Shown: positions 9,027 through 17,576 of the stretch, piece by piece
Layout: each line of letters starts with the position of its first letter
Position numbering within the stretch: position 1 is the stretch's first letter
NCBI GenBank assembly: GCA_020638455.1
Contig: JACKIK010000002.1
Location: 1 to 64,000, forward strand
Origin: Hyphomonas sp.
GTDB lineage: Bacteria > Pseudomonadota > Alphaproteobacteria > Caulobacterales > Hyphomonadaceae
Length of the DNA: 64,000 bases
Direction of reading: 5' to 3'
The notes under the pieces: model-generated
Database searches by the model: none
Seen by the model: only the letters and a program-made list of their open reading frames with translations
What the model was told of the DNA's origin: nothing
Made by a program: the position numbers and the translations under genes

Positions 9027-9557
9027 TCAGCCGATGCGCGCCATGTCGAAGTGATCGACGGTCTCGCCCCGGCCGAGGCAGAATTTGGGCATGCGGCCCG
9101 CCTTCAGGAAGCCGAGCTTGCTGAGAACCCGGCCGGATGCCGGATTGTCAGCGAAATAGCCCGCGATGAAGGCGCGCTCACTGCGCTGCTTGAGCCAGTC
9201 AATGAGCGTTGCGGCGGCCTCGGTCATGTAGCCCCGGCCCCAGCAGTCGGGCACGAGCCAGTAGCCGATCGAGAAGGGCAGCGGGGGCCGGTCGCGCTCG
9301 CCGCTGACGACGCCGACCAGCTCACCCCCGGACTCGATGCCGAAAACATGCGCCGTGTCCGCCGCCCGGCGGGCATCCAGGGGAGACATCCAGGCCAGTG
9401 TCTGTGCGACGTTCTGATGCGCCGGCACGCCCGACAGCATGCGATAGACCCGCGGATCGTTGACGAGATCGGTGATGCGCGAGGCATCCGCCGGCCTCAG
9501 GGGGCGCAGGACCAGCCGCTCCGAGCGGAGGTTTTTCGTGAACGCGGCGGCGGTCAT
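9027..9557 (-). CDS. GNAT acetyltransferase, RimJ/RimL-like (downstream copy)
   Basis: 176 residues. Opens with SERLVLRPLRPADASRI, the standard start of RimJ/RimL-type GNATs, then has IGYWLVPDCWGRGYMTEAA and the SGRVLSKLGF motif. The start overlaps the stop of the upstream GNAT gene (ATGA). It is clearly a paralogue of that gene: both end with the same FCLGR-x-EV/TVD pattern, so the pair arose by tandem duplication. It may modify a ribosomal protein N-terminus given its place between rpmA and obgE; this is inference. Confidence 0.85.
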   Translation of the reverse strand: MTAAAFTKNLRSERLVLRPLRPADASRITDLVNDPRVYRMLSGVPAHQNVAQTLAWMSPLDARRAADTAHVFGIESGGELVGVVSGERDRPPLPFSIGYWLVPDCWGRGYMTEAAATLIDWLKQRSERAFIAGYFADNPASGRVLSKLGFLKAGRMPKFCLGRGETVDHFDMARIG

Positions 9558-10111
9558 GGCGTGTCCTGCAGATAGGCGTTGAACACGTCGGCGCTGGCCG
9601 GCCAGTACATCTCGATACAGTCGACTTCCATCTCGCGACCGAGACAAAAGTAACGGCTCTCCCCCGACTTCCGGAAACCGAGTTTCTCAAGGACGCGGCC
9701 GGAGCCCGGATTGTCCGGGAAGTAGCCGGCGGTCATCTCCCGGCGCTCCTGATTGTGTACGAACCAGTGCAGCACGGCGGCACCCGCCTCGGTGGCGAAG
9801 CCCTTGCCCCAATGATCGGGCGCAATCCAGTAGCCAAAATCGATCAGGCCGGTATCTGGCGACTCGCCGCCGCCCGCCATGCCGACCAGTTCGTCGCCGA
9901 GATAGGCGCAGAAGCCTGCGCTCTTGCCCGCTGCGTTCGCAACGGCACGTTCCCGCTGGATGCGGCGCGTTTCTTCAACCGGCTGGCCGGGGGGAATCCT
10001 GCCGACGTTGCGGTAGATGCGGGGGTCGTTGATCAGGCGGGTGAGCACGACGGCGTCTGCGTCTCTGTAGGGACGGAGCACGAGGCGGCTGGTCTGGATT
10101 TCGTCGGTCAT
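9554..10111 (-). CDS. GNAT acetyltransferase, RimJ/RimL-like (upstream copy)
   Basis: 185 residues. Motifs TSRLVLRPYRDADAVVL, FGYWIAPDHWGKGFATEAG and SGRVLEKLGFRKSGESRY place it with RimJ/RimL-type acetyltransferases. Two consecutive ATGs (10114 and 10111) follow a GAGGAGG ribosome site; the second has the better 5-base spacing. An earlier ATG at 10135 contains the ribosome site inside its frame and is less likely. Its 3' end overlaps the second GNAT gene. It lies after the terminator that follows rpmA, so it may have its own weak promoter or depend on read-through. Confidence 0.85.
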   Translation of the reverse strand: MTDEIQTSRLVLRPYRDADAVVLTRLINDPRIYRNVGRIPPGQPVEETRRIQRERAVANAAGKSAGFCAYLGDELVGMAGGGESPDTGLIDFGYWIAPDHWGKGFATEAGAAVLHWFVHNQERREMTAGYFPDNPGSGRVLEKLGFRKSGESRYFCLGREMEVDCIEMYWPASADVFNAYLQDTP

Positions 10112-10150
10112 CATCGCCTCCTCGGGCTTGGTCATGGGTGAGGGGAGGCA

Positions 10151-10183
10151 AAGAAAAAGGGGAGACAGTGGCCTGCCTCCCCT
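10151..10183 (-). terminator. Intrinsic terminator after rpmA
   Basis: Read on the minus strand, AGGGGAG pairs with CTCCCCT (10177-10183 with 10158-10164) and is followed at once by a T-rich run (TTTTTCTTT). The same 5' arm can instead pair with 10140-10150 in an 11-bp perfect stem, which would break the terminator. So a terminator with an alternative fold separates rplU-rpmA from the GNAT/obgE genes. Confidence 0.72.
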
Positions 10184-10240
10184 CGGAAACTGATCGTCTG
10201 AAGCGATCTGGCCACGTTCCCGCGGCCGCGCTGTCAGCCG

Positions 10241-10510
10241 CTATTCTGCTGCGTCTGCCGCCGGTACGATATTCACGAAGATGCGGCCCTTGGCCTTTTT
10301 CGCGAACTCGACCTTGCCCTCGGTCAGCGCAAAGAGCGTGTGGTCGCGGCCCATGCCGACGCCCTTGCCCGGCCACTTCTGGGTGCCGCGCTGACGGACG
10401 ATGACGTTGCCCGGAACCACATGCTCGCCGCCATATTTCTTGACGCCGAGGTATTTCGGGTTGGAATCGCGGCCGTTGCGGGACGAACCACCTGATTTCT
10501 TGTGAGCCAT
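10241..10510 (-). CDS. rpmA: 50S ribosomal protein L27
   Basis: 89 residues, standard length. The N-terminus MAHKKSGGSSRNGRDS and the YGGEHVVPGNVIVRQRGT stretch are diagnostic. L27 sits at the peptidyl-transferase centre. It lies 40 bases after rplU in the usual rplU-rpmA operon. Confidence 0.98.
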   Translation of the reverse strand: MAHKKSGGSSRNGRDSNPKYLGVKKYGGEHVVPGNVIVRQRGTQKWPGKGVGMGRDHTLFALTEGKVEFAKKAKGRIFVNIVPAADAAE

Positions 10511-10550
10511 TGTCTGCTCCTGATCCTTTAGCGGAAGGCCTTATACAGCC

Positions 10551-11195
10551 TTATGCGTCCTTTGCGAATTCTTTGGCCTGCTCGATCCAGTTGTCGCGCG
10601 TAATACGGCCGGGGAAGCTCATTTCCTGCTCCAGCTCTTCGATCTGGGCCGCTGTGAGGGCGGCAACCTGCCAGAAGAAGTAGATGCCGGCTTCGTGGAG
10701 CTTCTTCTCAAGCACCGGGCCGACGCCGGAGATCTTTTTCAGATTGTCGGGCTTGCCTTCCAGGCTGGTGATGCGGCCGCGGGCGTCGACTTCCGGCTTG
10801 GCGACCGGGGCGGCTGCAGCGGCTTCAGCCTTCGGAGCGTCATCCTTCTTGGCAGCAGCTTTCTTCGCCGGCTTCTTGGCGCCGTCGGCGCTGATTCCGG
10901 TGATCTTCACCACGGTGAGGTGCTGTTTGTGGCCGATGGTGCGGCGGTAGGTCTGGCGCTGGCGCTTCTTGCGGGTAATGACCTTGTCGCCACGGGTGTG
11001 CTCGGCGACTTCGCCCATCACGGCAGCGCCAGCCACCACAGGCGCGCCAACCGTAACATTTGCGCCTTCGCCCAGCATCAGGACGGTATCGAACACAACG
11101 TCCTTGCCGGCTTCGGCATTCAGCTTTTCGACAACAATCGTATCGCCTTCGGCGACCTTGTATTGCTTGCCACCTGTCTTGATGACCGCGAACAT
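10551..11195 (-). CDS. rplU: 50S ribosomal protein L21 with long C-terminal HhH-like extension
   Basis: 214 residues against about 103 for a standard L21. The first 100 residues are canonical (MFAVIKTGGKQYKVAEGDTI, then KRQRQTYRRTIGHKQHLT). After an Ala/Lys-rich linker comes a compact domain with KKISGVGPVLEKKLHEAGI and FFWQVAALTAAQIEELE, a helix-hairpin-helix pattern like that seen in many alphaproteobacterial L21 proteins. The start at 11195 is chosen because AAGGA lies eight bases before it and L21 proteins begin MFAVI. It is first gene of the rplU-rpmA pair. Confidence 0.96.
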   Translation of the reverse strand: MFAVIKTGGKQYKVAEGDTIVVEKLNAEAGKDVVFDTVLMLGEGANVTVGAPVVAGAAVMGEVAEHTRGDKVITRKKRQRQTYRRTIGHKQHLTVVKITGISADGAKKPAKKAAAKKDDAPKAEAAAAAPVAKPEVDARGRITSLEGKPDNLKKISGVGPVLEKKLHEAGIYFFWQVAALTAAQIEELEQEMSFPGRITRDNWIEQAKEFAKDA

Positions 11196-11376
11196 GGGTC
11201 TCATCCTTCCGGCATGGAAATAAACGGGATATGCGCCGAACCGTTGCCGGCCCGGCGCCTGAAGCGGGGGGTAAACACCAAAGCGAAGGCGCTGTCAAAT
11301 GTCATCTTCAGGCGATTTCAGGTGGTTGAAATTGCCGCGCAGTCATTATAGGTGACGCCTCTTCCCACACCGGCGC

Positions 11377-11466
11377 GGAGAGGTGCTAGAGTGGTTGAAT
11401 AGGCTAGTCTCGAAAACTAGTGAACTCGCAAGGGTTCCGAGGGTTCGAATCCCTCTCTCTCCGCCA
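11377..11466 (+). tRNA. tRNA-Ser (anticodon CGA)
   Basis: A 90-nt class II tRNA with acceptor GGAGAGG/TCTCTCC (one G-T pair), discriminator G, encoded CCA, anticodon loop CTCGAAA (CGA) and a long variable arm (GAACTCGCAAGGGTTC). The T-arm is GGGTTCGAATCCC. It is followed directly by a repeat and an IS3 relic. Confidence 0.96.
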
Positions 11467-11605
11467 GCCACACTCCCAAACAGAGAAAAGTACCCTCGCC
11501 TCTGCGCAAAGCCCCACACACCGCGGCTCTGGCGCCAGGGGTGCGTCTCCGTTTCCGGAACAGGGTGGATTTCGCGCCTGAAATCGGCCGCCGTCTGAGC
11601 GGAGC
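11467..11605 (+). repeat. Direct repeat, copy 1 (downstream flank of tRNA-Ser)
   Basis: The roughly 140 bases just after tRNA-Ser reappear, diverged, at 26058-26205 in the same orientation. Shared landmarks, in order, are GCCACAC, CAGAGAAA, AAGCCC, TTGGCGCC/CTGGCGCC, CGGAACAGGGT and GCCTGAAATCGG. No protein product is evident. Together with the IS3 relic it fills the first part of the 532-base gap before the large secreted-protein gene. Confidence 0.65.
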
Positions 11606-11654
11606 CCCATCGGTCCTGCATTTGAATGGAGAGTCTGTCGCAAGGAGACAGACG

Positions 11655-11765
11655 ATGCGAAAGCCTCAGCGGAACGGCTTCGTCGACAGCTTCAATGGCA
11701 AGCTCCGAGACGAATGCCTCGATTAAGAAGTGTTCGATACGCTCGCCCATGCCGGGAGCTCCGTT
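11655..11765 (+). pseudogene. IS3-family transposase (orfB) relic
   Basis: The reading frame from 11655 gives PQRNGFVDSFNGKLRDECLD, which matches the region around the last catalytic Glu of IS3-family integrase-type transposases (consensus NGFVESFNGRLRDECLN). A stop codon follows at 11724-11726, after which the same frame continues with EVFDTLAHAGS, again as in IS3 proteins. Only about 37 codons survive; no ends or second orf are visible. Confidence 0.72.
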
Positions 11766-11998
11766 CCCGGCGCGCTCGCCACACCTCATCCAATGGATCA
11801 TGAAAGGGCCAGACTCTCGAAATGAATGAGGGACGAGAGGATCTCAGCTCAGAGTACGTCAATTATGCCATCCGATCTGTTCCGCTCACTTCAGCGCCTT
11901 TCTTGGCTTCTCGTATTTGAAGAATCTTCTTGACTAGATTCCTCTGCTTGAAACGCTGCGGAGAACGGGGAAATCAAAACAACAATCACAGGTGGATC
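11766..11998. other. Non-coding stretch before the large secreted-protein gene
   Basis: No gene or RNA seen. The last bases hold an AGGTGG ribosome site just before the ATG at 11999. A weak promoter-like TTGACT occurs at about 11931 but no convincing -10 box follows at the right distance. Confidence 0.4.
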
Positions 11999-14900
11999 AT
12001 GTCGGGACAAATCTTTCTGGAGTCAGCAGAACTCAGCGTTTCAGAAGTCGGTGGCACAATTCTGATCGCCATTGTCCGGACCGGAGACCTCTCGCAACCT
12101 GTAACAATCACATTTGGAACAACCAGCGATACGGCAACCGTCGGGGAGGACTTCGAAGACGCAACCGGCTCCGTAGTTATGGAGGCCGGTCAGTCCCGCG
12201 TCCTCGTGCCCGTTTCAATTCTCGACGATGAGATAGGCGAAACGACTGAGTCCTTTGTCATGTCGCTGATCAGCGTTGACAGCGGATCCCTGCTCGCACC
12301 CCGTACAGCGCGTATCGATATTCTCGACAATGAAAGCCCGGTCACAGATCCGCCGGAACCTGGCCTGATCTCGACGCACGAGCTTGTGGAAACCGACCTC
12401 ATCACAGGCCTTAACCTGCCGATCTCGGCTCAGTACAGCTCGTCGAACCCTAATCTTCTATATATTGCCGAAAAGGGTGGCATCATCAAAACCCTTGATC
12501 TCACCACCGGTGAGACCGGCGTGTTCATGGACATCTCCGATCAGGTCAACAGCAATTCCGACCGGGGGCTGATGAATATCGTCCTGCACCCCGATTTCGA
12601 GAACAATCCATATGTGTACGCGTACTATGTCGCGGATCCGCCAGATGGGACCGGTGGCGCCGGGCCGGACCTGCCGACGAACCGCTATGCCTATGTCAGT
12701 CGCTTCACGGCGGATGCGGCAACCGGATACACGACCGTTGTCGAAGGCAGCGAAGTCGTCCTCGTCGGCGGTGGAGCCACGTCGGCAGACGACATCTCTG
12801 GCGACGGGTTGGTGCGATCGGATCAGCTCGAGCACATCGATCTTCCGCCATCGGATTATGATCCTGTAACCGGAGAAGCCGTTCAGGATTATCTCAAGGT
12901 CGACTCCACCTCGCATGTTGGCGGTGGATTGGCATTTGGGCCTGATGGCATGCTTTATATCGGCGTCGGCGATGGCGTCGCATTCAATTTCGTCGACCCG
13001 CGCGCGATCAGTGTCCAGGATATCAATTCCTTGTCAGGGAAGGTCTTGCGCGTTGATCCGATGACCGGCTCGGGTCTGGCTGACAATCCGTTCGCAACCG
13101 ATGATCTCTATGAAAACGCATCGCGCGTGTACCAGCTTGGCTTGCGCAATCCTTTCCGTATCGCATTCGACCAGAATGGCCAGATACTGATCAGTGAGAC
13201 CGGGTGGAACACATTTGAGGAGATCAACTCCGGAGGTGCCGGGGCAAACTTCGGCTGGCCATATTATGAAGGAGGCGATGCAGGCGTCATTCTTCAGACG
13301 GAAGGCTACAACGCGCTGCCCACAGCTGCTGCATTCTATGCGGCGGTCGAAGCTGGCGACATTCAGATTACTCCCGCCTGGCGTGCGTTTGCCCATGCAT
13401 CATCCGCACCGGGGTACCAGATCCAGGCAATCACCGGTTCCTCGCACGTATTCCTCAGTGACGTTTACGGGCCTGAATTCGACAACCATTATTTCTTTTC
13501 GGACTTCTCCGGGAACGAGATCTATACGGTTGATGTGAATGATCGAAGGGACGTAACCTTTTTGGGTTACACGGACTCCTTGCGTGGACCGGTTGACTTC
13601 TTCCAGGGGCCGGATGGCTATCTTTACTACGTCGACATTGTAGGCGGCCGGATTGTCAAGATTGACGATATTGTCGAGCTTGGCGGAGCGACAGTCATTG
13701 CCACACCGGCGCGCGAAGTGCTCAATGGTAGTGCTGGAAATGACACGTACATATTTGCGCCTGGCACATCGACGGGAACATATCTGGACACGATCGCCAG
13801 CTGGGCACCCGGCGACATTATCGATCTGTCCGCACTGCACATCACGGCGGATGATCTGGAAGTGCGGATTCTCAGCGACGGTGCCCTGATCAAGATCCTT
13901 GTCGGCGACGGCCCCGACGATTTCCAGCTGAAGATTGAGCTCAACGGTTTCAGTGTCGAGCAAATCCTTTCGTCTATTATCTATGAGCCACTGGAACCGG
14001 GCGCCAACCGGGCGCCCAATCCTTCCGATGACAACTTGTCACTCGAAGTTGACGGAACGATCGTATTCAATCCGCTCGATAATGATTCGGATCCTGACGG
14101 AGATGAGATAGCGGTCACCTCACATACTTCACCCTCGTTCGGCAGCCTGCTGGTTCTCGAGGATGGTTCGTTCCAGTACACGCCTAATGCCGGATTCACC
14201 GGCACTGACTCGTTCATCTATACGGTGACTGATGCCAATGGCGCGACCTCTTCGGCTGGCGTCAGCCTGACGGTGGTCGATCCCGACGCCGTCAATATCA
14301 TCGAAGCGACGCCGGCCTTCGATTTGCTTGAAGGCACGGATGGCACAGATCGCTTTGTCTTCTCTCCGGGCGACTCCACCACGGCGAGCATTGACTACAT
14401 AACCGGATGGAATCCCGGAGATATCATTGACCTCAGTGCACTCGGGCTGACGATCGACGATCTTGAGGTCCGGCTCATCAGTGGCGGCAGCATCGTCAAA
14501 CTGATCGCGGGATTTGAATCTGGAGACTTCCAGCTGAAAATTCAGCTCAATGGCTACTCTGCGGAAGACGTTATCAACGCCCTCGTCTTTGACAGCGCGC
14601 CGACCCCGAACCAGGCTCCGACACCGCTCGACGATACGATCGAAACAACTTCCGATCTGCCCGGATCTGTCGATGTCCTCGCCAACGATACGGACCCGGA
14701 TGGCGATACGCTGTCGCTCGCCTCCTTCACCCATGGGACCAACGGCACGGTCCAGGACCTCGGCAACGGCGTCCTCCAGTACACGCCGGATACCGGTTTT
14801 GCCGGCACGGACTCCTTCACTTATGACGTGACCGATCCCGACGGACTTATCACGACCGCTACCGTCAATGTCGTCGTCGCCGGTGCGCCCGTCGAAAACA

Positions 14901-16891
14901 TCATTGAAGCCAATCCCGGTCAGGAGATTCTTACGGGTACTGACCAGATCGATCGATTTGTATTTGAGCCCGGCGACTCAACCCCTTCAGCGATCGATGT
15001 TGTCGCGAACTGGCGGCTGGGCGACGTGATCGACCTTACCGCTCTCGGCGTAACGATCGACGATCTCGAGACGCGCATCATTTCCGGCGGCGCGACGCTG
15101 AAGCTGATAGAAGGTTTCGGAGCAAACGACTTCCAGCTCAAGATCAACCTGAATGGCTACAGCGTGAATGACGTGCTCGCCTCGCTCATCTTCGATGGAA
15201 CGCCCGCGCCAAACACACCGCCCACAGCGACGGACGACGCGGCAGGCGTAGCAGAAGGCAGCACAGTCCAGATCGACGTGCTGGCGAACGATACGGATAC
15301 GGACGGCGACGCGTTGACCGTTGCCACAATCGCCGGGACATCCGTTCTCGCCGGTGACACGGTAGCGCTCGCCAGCGGCAACACGGTCACGTTGAATGCT
15401 GACGGGACGCTCACTTTCGACGCTCTTTATTCGGGCGGTGGCAGCGATTCGTTCAGCTATTCTGTATCGGACGGCGAGGATACCGACAGTGCTGCTGTCA
15501 ACGTCACGATCACGGCGCCTCCCGTGGTCCTGTACGGCACGGAAGAGAATGATGCGATTAATGTCCCGCTCGGAACCGATCAGGTCTTTGCGCTGGGTGG
15601 TGACGATACAATCTCAATGGTGGAGGGCATTTCTCTGCTGGATGGCGGATTGGGTGGAAATGACTGGGCGCTGTTCAGCAACTTCGCGGCGGGAATTGAT
15701 GTAAATCTCGCCGCTGGGACATTTCACGAGTTCGGGTCCGGACACGACGGCACCATAGTCAACATCAGCATGGTCACAGGAACGACTTATGCGGACGTTA
15801 TCGTCGGCACAGACCAACGGGACTTCCTGTGGGGCAATGGCGGTGTCGACCAGCTCTCGGGCCTCGGCGGCGACGATAATCTGATGATGGGAGATGATGG
15901 TGGCTCGGCCGACGGCGGAGCTGGACTGGACTATCTGGTTTCCGGGTTTGGAACGGATATTTTCACAGGCGGCGCCGACCAGGACGCTTTTGCGTTCTAC
16001 AGCATCGATCGTCTTGCAGGCGATGTCATCACAGATCTGGAGGCCGGCGAAATCATCTACCTGACCGACAACAGCGCCAATGTGGGATGGGGCTTCGACC
16101 GCATCTTTATCGGCCAATTCGAATTCTCCGGTGCGGCGGGCGAGGTGCGGTACGTTCACCAAGGCGCCGACACGCTCATCGAGGTGGATGCCGATGGCGA
16201 CAGCAATGCGGACGGCATTCTGACCCTACAGGGCTTTGCAGGCGAAATTGAACAAACCTATGCAAGTGATGGCAGCATAGGACTCTCCGCGCTTGCGCCA
16301 CCTGCTCCTCTCTACAACGACATCAACTTCTCGGCAGGTGTGGCGGAGCAGTCAGCCGGGACGGCGGGGGCGGACCGTTATGTCTTCGAGCCCGGCGACT
16401 CCACCTCTTCGGCCCTCGACTTTCTCACCAACTGGGAACCGCAGGATGCGATTGACCTGAGCGCCCTCGGACTAACGTTGGACGACTTCGAGATACGCCT
16501 TGTCGGCGGCGGCACGATCATGAAACTCATCCAGGGCTTCGGCGCCGATGACTTCCAGCTCAAGATCAGCCTCAACGGCCATTCCGTCCAGGACGTGCTC
16601 GACAGCATTATCTTCGACGAAGTGCCAGTCGCCGAAGTGCAGGTCGTCTCCGCAAAATCCAGCACCTTCGCGTCGGATGGCGCCTTCGATTTCGGCAGCC
16701 TCAGCGCCCCTGTGCAGGAGGTATCGCAGCCTGTGTCCGGCTTCGACATCGGGATAGATACCGGAATCACCCTGTCGATGGTCGCGATTGATACGTGGAC
16801 GGACCCACTGACCGGGTTTGCACGGATTGATGCCGATGCAGTCGCGGAAGATGTCCAGCATGATTTCATCTTGATGGGGCATCACTACTAG
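11999..16891 (+). CDS. Large Calx-beta / GSDH-propeller / RTX-like secreted protein
   Basis: 1630 residues. Order: Calx-beta domain (about 1-110); a PQQ-type glucose/sorbosone dehydrogenase propeller (about 125-560, with GGGLAFGPDGMLYIGVGDG and GLRNPFRIAFDQNG); then a module of about 95 residues present four times (nt about 13696-13985, 14300-14600, 14905-15205 and 16330-16625). The first three copies are separated and followed by cadherin-like tandem-95 domains (NDTDPDGD, YTPDTGFAGTDSF). A degenerate RTX-like stretch (LGGDD, GNGG, LSGLGGDDNLMMGDD) runs at nt 15525-16070. The module ends DFQLKIxLNGYSxxDVL. No Sec signal is seen and the acidic repeat build suggests type I secretion, but no transporter genes are nearby. 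The start at 11999 follows AGGTGG; an in-frame ATG at 11930 adds 23 basic residues and is unlikely. A surface or extracellular sugar-oxidising or adhesive role is inferred. Confidence 0.85.
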   Translation: MSGQIFLESAELSVSEVGGTILIAIVRTGDLSQPVTITFGTTSDTATVGEDFEDATGSVVMEAGQSRVLVPVSILDDEIGETTESFVMSLISVDSGSLLAPRTARIDILDNESPVTDPPEPGLISTHELVETDLITGLNLPISAQYSSSNPNLLYIAEKGGIIKTLDLTTGETGVFMDISDQVNSNSDRGLMNIVLHPDFENNPYVYAYYVADPPDGTGGAGPDLPTNRYAYVSRFTADAATGYTTVVEGSEVVLVGGGATSADDISGDGLVRSDQLEHIDLPPSDYDPVTGEAVQDYLKVDSTSHVGGGLAFGPDGMLYIGVGDGVAFNFVDPRAISVQDINSLSGKVLRVDPMTGSGLADNPFATDDLYENASRVYQLGLRNPFRIAFDQNGQILISETGWNTFEEINSGGAGANFGWPYYEGGDAGVILQTEGYNALPTAAAFYAAVEAGDIQITPAWRAFAHASSAPGYQIQAITGSSHVFLSDVYGPEFDNHYFFSDFSGNEIYTVDVNDRRDVTFLGYTDSLRGPVDFFQGPDGYLYYVDIVGGRIVKIDDIVELGGATVIATPAREVLNGSAGNDTYIFAPGTSTGTYLDTIASWAPGDIIDLSALHITADDLEVRILSDGALIKILVGDGPDDFQLKIELNGFSVEQILSSIIYEPLEPGANRAPNPSDDNLSLEVDGTIVFNPLDNDSDPDGDEIAVTSHTSPSFGSLLVLEDGSFQYTPNAGFTGTDSFIYTVTDANGATSSAGVSLTVVDPDAVNIIEATPAFDLLEGTDGTDRFVFSPGDSTTASIDYITGWNPGDIIDLSALGLTIDDLEVRLISGGSIVKLIAGFESGDFQLKIQLNGYSAEDVINALVFDSAPTPNQAPTPLDDTIETTSDLPGSVDVLANDTDPDGDTLSLASFTHGTNGTVQDLGNGVLQYTPDTGFAGTDSFTYDVTDPDGLITTATVNVVVAGAPVENIIEANPGQEILTGTDQIDRFVFEPGDSTPSAIDVVANWRLGDVIDLTALGVTIDDLETRIISGGATLKLIEGFGANDFQLKINLNGYSVNDVLASLIFDGTPAPNTPPTATDDAAGVAEGSTVQIDVLANDTDTDGDALTVATIAGTSVLAGDTVALASGNTVTLNADGTLTFDALYSGGGSDSFSYSVSDGEDTDSAAVNVTITAPPVVLYGTEENDAINVPLGTDQVFALGGDDTISMVEGISLLDGGLGGNDWALFSNFAAGIDVNLAAGTFHEFGSGHDGTIVNISMVTGTTYADVIVGTDQRDFLWGNGGVDQLSGLGGDDNLMMGDDGGSADGGAGLDYLVSGFGTDIFTGGADQDAFAFYSIDRLAGDVITDLEAGEIIYLTDNSANVGWGFDRIFIGQFEFSGAAGEVRYVHQGADTLIEVDADGDSNADGILTLQGFAGEIEQTYASDGSIGLSALAPPAPLYNDINFSAGVAEQSAGTAGADRYVFEPGDSTSSALDFLTNWEPQDAIDLSALGLTLDDFEIRLVGGGTIMKLIQGFGADDFQLKISLNGHSVQDVLDSIIFDEVPVAEVQVVSAKSSTFASDGAFDFGSLSAPVQEVSQPVSGFDIGIDTGITLSMVAIDTWTDPLTGFARIDADAVAEDVQHDFILMGHHY

Positions 16892-16912
16892 CAGCGGCTT
16901 GTAGATTGTCAC

Positions 16913-17494
16913 GGGATTGTCGGATGAACCGGCCGTGAGGTGGCGCATCCTGGCGCCTAGTCTCAGAAAATGAGCCAGCATCCATTCCGGTGCTTCAAGA
17001 CGTCACGCAGAATCATCCAGCTTGCGGTGATGATGTAAGTTCGATTTCCGCTATCTTTGCGGAACGTCGGGGACCTGCTCCCGACACGGCTTCTGCATTG
17101 AAATTCATGAGAAAAGCAATGAAGCGCAATGGTAATCCGCAGGTCATCGTGACCGACAAGTGCCAGTCATGTCGCGCGGCAGCGAAAGAGAATGGAAATG
17201 CGGGGCGCCAGGAGTGCGACCGACACCTCAGCAATCGTGCCGAGATTTCGCTCCTTCCTTTCCGCCGACGAGAGCGGGCGATGCCCCGTTGCCGGCGCTC
17301 GCGAAGTCCTCGGAAATGCGCCTCAGTTCACTCGTCTGTGTCCAACCAATTCAATCATCACAGGAATATCGAGGGCAGGGCCAGGTTCAAATCGCCAGGT
17401 GCTGCCGCTTTTCTCGAATGGCGGGAGCCGATCGCGGCCTGAGACCTGCTCGCAAGCAAAAGGCGGAGACTGATTTTATTTGTCTGACGGCGCC
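16913..17494 (+). mobile_element. Internally deleted IS6-family insertion sequence
   Basis: The left tip GGGATTGTCGGATGAACCGG (16913-16932) is an imperfect inverted match to the right tip ending ATTTGTCTGACGGCGCC at 17494. Between them lie the start and end of an IS6-type transposase in two frames. Its 582 bases compare with roughly 800 for intact members, so the middle has been lost. It begins 22 bases after the large gene's stop codon and fills most of the 685-base gap up to the amidohydrolase gene. Two more copies of the right-end region occur at 26001-26056 and 26377-26430, in the same orientation. Confidence 0.8.
16987..17442 (+). pseudogene. IS6-family transposase relic, frameshifted
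   Basis: One frame gives RRIIQLAVMM, a stop, then VRFPLSLRNVGDLLPTR, matching the IS6 transposase N-terminus (IIQLAVWLYFRFPLSLRDV type). From about 17089 another frame gives ALKFMRKAMKRNGNPQVIVT, the NRAEISLLPFRRRERAM signature and EWREPIAA before a stop at 17440-17442, matching its C-terminus. The central part with the first catalytic Asp residues is missing. It is non-functional. Confidence 0.85.
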
Positions 17495-17576
17495 CTGTGG
17501 AGCGTCCTGCCTGAAGAGCGAACCGACACGAATATCTAGGGGCTTGCCGTTGGTTCGGATGTCGCTTTTTCCTCTA

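Noticed and set aside
15525..16070. Canonical RTX nonapeptide array
   Set aside because: Only scattered GGxGxD-like pieces; I call it RTX-like, not a full array.
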